Assembly: GCA_014381545.1 (NCBI GenBank)
Contig: JACNLL010000047.1
Span: 1 to 36,807 of the forward strand
DNA from: Candidatus Desulfaltia bathyphila
Lineage (GTDB): Bacteria; Desulfobacterota; Desulfobacteria; Desulfobacterales; ETH-SRB1
DNA length: 36,807 nucleotides
Reading direction: 5' to 3'
Shown: piece by piece, positions 34,094 to 36,807 of the stretch
Layout: every line of letters begins with the position of its first letter
Numbering within the stretch: the first letter of the stretch is position 1
Notes under the pieces: model-generated
Databases searched by the model: none
The model's input: the letters and a program-made list of their open reading frames with translations, nothing else
Told to the model about the DNA's origin: nothing
Position numbers and translations under genes: made by a program

Positions 34094-34857
34094 TGTTTGA
34101 TGTTTACGGCACACTATTTATCAGCGGATCCGGTGACATCGGCATCGCAAAGAAAAAGTCCCCGGAAGCATACGAACAAGCATACGAAGAAACATACGAA
34201 CTGGAACAATTGCTGATTGAATTCAAAATAAGAAAAACCCCTAAAGCTGTTTTGAATGATTTTTTCGCAGGTATTGAAAAAAAACACGACAAACTGAGAA
34301 AACAGGGAATTGACTTCCCGGAAGTCGAGATAGACCGCATATGGATGAGCATTCTGAAAAATAATGACTTGGTCACAGTCAGAAAATTTGCGGTTAGGTT
34401 TGAAATGATCGTAAATCCTGTATATCCGATGCCGAATCTTGAAGAGATGCTTTCTGCCTGCAAAAAATCAAAAATACTGCTCGGCATTATCTCTAATGCT
34501 CAGTTCTATACATCCTGTCTGTTTGAGTGGCTCTTGGATTCAAACCTGGAAAAGCTCGGATTTCATCCTGATCTAATCCTCTTTTCATATAAATCAGGCC
34601 ACGCAAAACCATCGCCATTTATGTTTCAATCAGCACTTGAAAGGCTTAAACGTTTAAATGTTCCTGCTAACTCAGCCCTTTACATAGGCAATGATATGCT
34701 AAACGATATTTACCCTGCAAAAAAGACCGGATTTAACACAGCCCTTTTTGCAGGAGATACAAGATCTTTAAGGCTCAGAAAAGATGTTACGGAATGTAAA
34801 ACCTTATCTCCAGATCTTGTAATAACCGATCTAATCCAACTTCTCGACTATATATAA
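34090..34857 (+). CDS. HAD-superfamily hydrolase (N-terminus frameshifted)
   Basis: A haloacid-dehalogenase-type phosphatase or hydrolase. Motif I is FDVYGTLF, where the nucleophile Asp is only residue 4 from this ATG and the second position is Tyr, as in dehalogenase-like subtypes. Motif II is GIISNAQ, motif III is SYKSGHAKPSPFMF, and motif IV is LYIGNDMLNDI. An ISGSGDIG segment and a cap region follow motif I. A nucleophile this close to the start truncates the first beta-strand. The natural start is therefore probably ATG 33992 in the other frame, joined across A8. As the third gene of the unit it could act on a phosphorylated sugar, but the substrate is not indicated. Confidence 0.82.
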   Translation: MMFDVYGTLFISGSGDIGIAKKKSPEAYEQAYEETYELEQLLIEFKIRKTPKAVLNDFFAGIEKKHDKLRKQGIDFPEVEIDRIWMSILKNNDLVTVRKFAVRFEMIVNPVYPMPNLEEMLSACKKSKILLGIISNAQFYTSCLFEWLLDSNLEKLGFHPDLILFSYKSGHAKPSPFMFQSALERLKRLNVPANSALYIGNDMLNDIYPAKKTGFNTALFAGDTRSLRLRKDVTECKTLSPDLVITDLIQLLDYI

Positions 34858-34865
34858 AATATGGG

Positions 34866-34903
34866 GTAACCGTTCACGGTTTACAGTTATCGGTTCACGG
34901 TTG
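34866..34903. repeat. GTAACCG-family repeat after the HAD gene
   Basis: GTAACCGTTCACGGTTTACAG followed by ATCGGTTCACGGTT. Same family as 5536-5621 and 28338-28393 but without the opposite arm. Lies in the short gap between convergent genes. Confidence 0.65.
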
Positions 34904-34951
34904 GATAGTGGGTTATGCTAATTTAAAAAAAATGATGACCATTCTTATTTT

Positions 34952-35527
34952 TTAAAACGGTTGCAAAAGAGCGCTGACAGCCTTTTTTACATCTTTGAGG
35001 ACTGTTGGATGTTTTTCCATATCTCCTGGATTCGATATTCGCCTGTATGTAAGACTTCCATAATAGCTGGCGCCAACAGCATCGAAAAAATATTTTGCGG
35101 TCAGGTGTACTCCATCAAACAGGTTTTTCCCCTTTGAAGCTCCAAGTGCTAACAAAAACCCGCGCCTGAATTTTTGGCCCGGGTCACTCAGTTTCAGCAA
35201 ATATTTTCTTGCCCAAAATACCTGGCATCTGTCGATGAGCGCCTTAAGCTGAGCAGTGGTATGGTAAAAAAATATCGGGGTCGCAGCTACAATAACGTCC
35301 GCTTTACGCAGCAGTGGATATATTTCATTCTTCATGTCGTCATCAATAGGACAAAACCCTTTTTTTGAACACACAGTATATTCTCTGCAAGGGATAATGT
35401 TTTTTTTGTCCACTTCAATAACATGTGTCTGAGCGCCAAGTTTTTTTGCTTCACGCATAAAGACAGACAGCAGAAAGGCTGTGTTCCCTTTTTCCCGTGG
35501 GCTTCCCTGTAAACCGAGCACCATCAT
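34952..35527 (-). CDS. Flavodoxin-like NAD(P)H-dependent FMN reductase
   Basis: A flavodoxin-fold oxidoreductase of the iron-sulfur-flavoprotein/FMN reductase type common in anaerobes. The FMN phosphate loop is LGLQGSPREKGNT. An internal cysteine set in PCREYTVCSKKGFCPIDDDM matches the CX6-7CX5C-type region seen in this subgroup. ATPIFFYHTTAQLKALIDR is the conserved flavin-contact segment. 191 aa is typical. The start is ATG at 35527 with no obvious Shine-Dalgarno sequence. The substrate is unknown, and no operon partners lie on this strand. Confidence 0.88.
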   Translation of the reverse strand: MMVLGLQGSPREKGNTAFLLSVFMREAKKLGAQTHVIEVDKKNIIPCREYTVCSKKGFCPIDDDMKNEIYPLLRKADVIVAATPIFFYHTTAQLKALIDRCQVFWARKYLLKLSDPGQKFRRGFLLALGASKGKNLFDGVHLTAKYFFDAVGASYYGSLTYRRISNPGDMEKHPTVLKDVKKAVSALLQPF

Positions 35528-35630
35528 AATATAAAAATCCTTGCTTTAAGAGTATACCTTGAATAAAAAAGAAATGATTTCACAAATTGTAATATTTTGG
35601 CATTATTCAAAATAAGGATAAACAATTAAA

Positions 35631-35963
35631 ATGGCAACAGAAAAAGATGTTGTGCTTATATATTCGGAAGACACACCGCTTACCTTTGCAAGAATAGAGG
35701 AAATATTACCGGATATAAAACCAAACTGGTATCATGTAAAGTTGCTTATTCTCCAGATACCCCTTCAGCCTGTCACATGGATTTTAAGAGATTCATATCT
35801 TAATGGTGAAGAATTTACAATGGATGGGAGAAAAGTACGTTTGGAGCTGATAGAATGCCCGGAAATTGCTGAAAAACCTGACGTGCATGAAGAAAAGGGC
35901 CGGATATCCCGGGGCTCAAAAAAAGGAAATGTAATATTGCTGAAAAATCGAAAGAAGGTATGA
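35631..35963 (+). CDS. Small hypothetical protein coupled to DUF1848 gene
   Basis: A 110-aa soluble protein that I do not recognise. A compact N-terminal part, with FARIEEILPDIKPNWYHVKLL and PVTWILRDSYLNGEEFTMDG, looks like a small folded alpha/beta domain; the last 25 residues are basic and probably flexible. Starts at ATG 35631 with AAGGAT upstream. The stop overlaps the next ATG (ATGA), indicating translational coupling to the DUF1848 protein. Confidence 0.72.
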   Translation: MATEKDVVLIYSEDTPLTFARIEEILPDIKPNWYHVKLLILQIPLQPVTWILRDSYLNGEEFTMDGRKVRLELIECPEIAEKPDVHEEKGRISRGSKKGNVILLKNRKKV

Positions 35964-36807
35964 AGAAAATAGTAATTTCCGCTTCCCGCAGAACAGACAT
36001 TCCAGCCTTCTACATGCGCTGGTTTATGGAGCAGATTCAAAACAAATACTTTGAAGTTATAAATCCATACAACAGGCATGTATCAGTAACTCCTGCAAGA
36101 CCCGACATGGTTCACACCATTGTGTTCTGGTCAAAAAATTTTGGTCCCTTTATAGAGGGCAAATTCGGTGAAAAGCTTCTAAAAATGGGATTTAATCTCT
36201 TTTTTAATTTTACCATCAATTCGGATTCGCCCATACTTGAGCCTAATGTGCCCCCTTTAAAGGAACGCTTAAAGCAGCTTGAATATCTCTGCGGCAATTT
36301 TGGCGCAAGATGTATAAACTGGAGGTTTGATCCAATATGTTTTTACAAGACAAACAATGGAGGCATAAAAGAGAATCTGCATGATCTCACGATAATTACA
36401 AAAAAAGCATCAAAAAGCGGTATAAAAAGATGTATAGTAAGCTTTATGGATGATTACCCGAAAATTCGAAAAAGGGTTGCATCAATACCGGGTTTCTCCT
36501 TTATCCATCCGCCTATTGAAAAGAAAAAAGGAATTATTTTAAAAATTGAAAAGGAGCTTGCAGCAAAAAAGATTAACATATATACCTGCTGTGAAAAGGA
36601 ATTGATGAATATATTACCGGTAAATTCCGGCATCAAGCAAAGTTCATGCATACCAAACGATCTTCTGGTAAAAATATACGGCGGAAAACTTTCCTTTAGA
36701 AAGGATTCCGGCCAGAGAAAAAACCAGGGGTGCAAGTGCATGGTCTCTATTGACATAGGATCATACAACCTTCATCCATGTTATCATAATTGTCTTTTCT
36801 GTTATGC
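35960..36807 (+). CDS. DUF1848 family protein (3'-truncated by window edge)
   Basis: Missing from the ORF track because it runs off the right end. From ATG 35960 the translation begins MKKIVISASRRTDIPAFYMRW, the exact DUF1848 opening (SASRRTDIPAFY). It continues through VFWSKNFGPF, WRFDPICFYK and a cysteine-rich C-terminus (GCKCMVSIDIGSY, then PCYHNCLFCYA). The CX3CX2C set CYHNCLFC looks like a radical-SAM-type cluster ligand set placed at the C-terminal end, as is usual for this family. 282 codons are visible. The function of DUF1848 proteins is not established. Coupled to the 110-aa gene by ATGA. Confidence 0.88.
   Translation, partial: MKKIVISASRRTDIPAFYMRWFMEQIQNKYFEVINPYNRHVSVTPARPDMVHTIVFWSKNFGPFIEGKFGEKLLKMGFNLFFNFTINSDSPILEPNVPPLKERLKQLEYLCGNFGARCINWRFDPICFYKTNNGGIKENLHDLTIITKKASKSGIKRCIVSFMDDYPKIRKRVASIPGFSFIHPPIEKKKGIILKIEKELAAKKINIYTCCEKELMNILPVNSGIKQSSCIPNDLLVKIYGGKLSFRKDSGQRKNQGCKCMVSIDIGSYNLHPCYHNCLFCY

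Overview
The window looks like chromosomal DNA of an anaerobic sulfate-reducing Desulfobacterota bacterium, most likely Desulfobacterales-like. The evidence is a canonical DsrC with the CX10C C-terminal arm, a siroheme decarboxylase subunit (AhbA) of the alternative heme pathway, a large heterodisulfide-reductase/Flx-type electron-transfer locus, a short-type N-acetylglutamate synthase and many conserved deltaproteobacterial hypothetical genes. Species assignment is inference. I saw no rRNA, tRNA, CRISPR array, prophage or transposase gene.

Layout. 1-5.4 kb: a 5'-truncated UbiD-family decarboxylase (+), then on the minus strand a PflX-like radical SAM protein, glutamine-dependent NAD+ synthetase (nadE) and miaA. 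5.7-15.0 kb: a plus-strand redox locus of seven genes. These are a membrane-anchored protein with NarI-like helices, a CXXCH motif and two HdrC-type ferredoxin modules; HdrB; a 1011-residue tandem HdrA; MvhD/FlxD; an FrhB-like ferredoxin protein (FlxC-like); an AsrA/SH-beta-like ferredoxin protein (FlxB-like); and an FAD/NAD(P)/2Fe-2S oxidoreductase (FlxA-like). Together they look like a NAD(P)H-linked, Hdr-type electron-bifurcating or -confurcating machine that is hard-wired to the membrane. 15.3-17.1 kb: dsrC with its own promoter and terminator, then ahbA and a nitrilase-family amidohydrolase.

17.1-24.9 kb: a 55-residue membrane protein absent from the ORF track and rmuC (both minus); a repeat-rich stretch enclosing a 51-residue membrane protein; then an AI-2E/PerM family permease, gyrA, gpsA, radC and a small four-cysteine protein, tightly packed and partly overlapping by ATGA. 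25.2-28.3 kb: pgk overlapping a TVP38/DedA-like membrane protein, then an unrecognised 361-aa protein. 28.4-30.6 kb (minus): short NAGS and an overlapping OmpR-type response regulator/histidine kinase pair with 11-bp direct repeats just upstream.

30.7-34.9 kb: a compact three-gene unit of unknown function: a 618-aa conserved hypothetical with a possible TIM-barrel-like glycine motif, a GT4-like glycosyltransferase, and a HAD hydrolase whose N-terminus lies in another frame across an A8 run. 34.9-36.8 kb: a flavodoxin-like FMN reductase (minus), a 110-aa hypothetical and a DUF1848 protein cut by the right edge.

Intergenic DNA is rich in short repeats: GTAACCGTTCACGGTT palindromes, AATCCCT-type tandem repeats, and a TGATGAATTCGTAAAAAG terminal-inverted-repeat family. 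The last occurs both as a 157-bp element and as solo 30-bp palindromes. The most noteworthy items are the membrane-anchored, potentially c-heme-bearing Hdr-Flx locus, the uncharacterised GT4/HAD three-gene unit with its -1 frame junction, and the repeat family.
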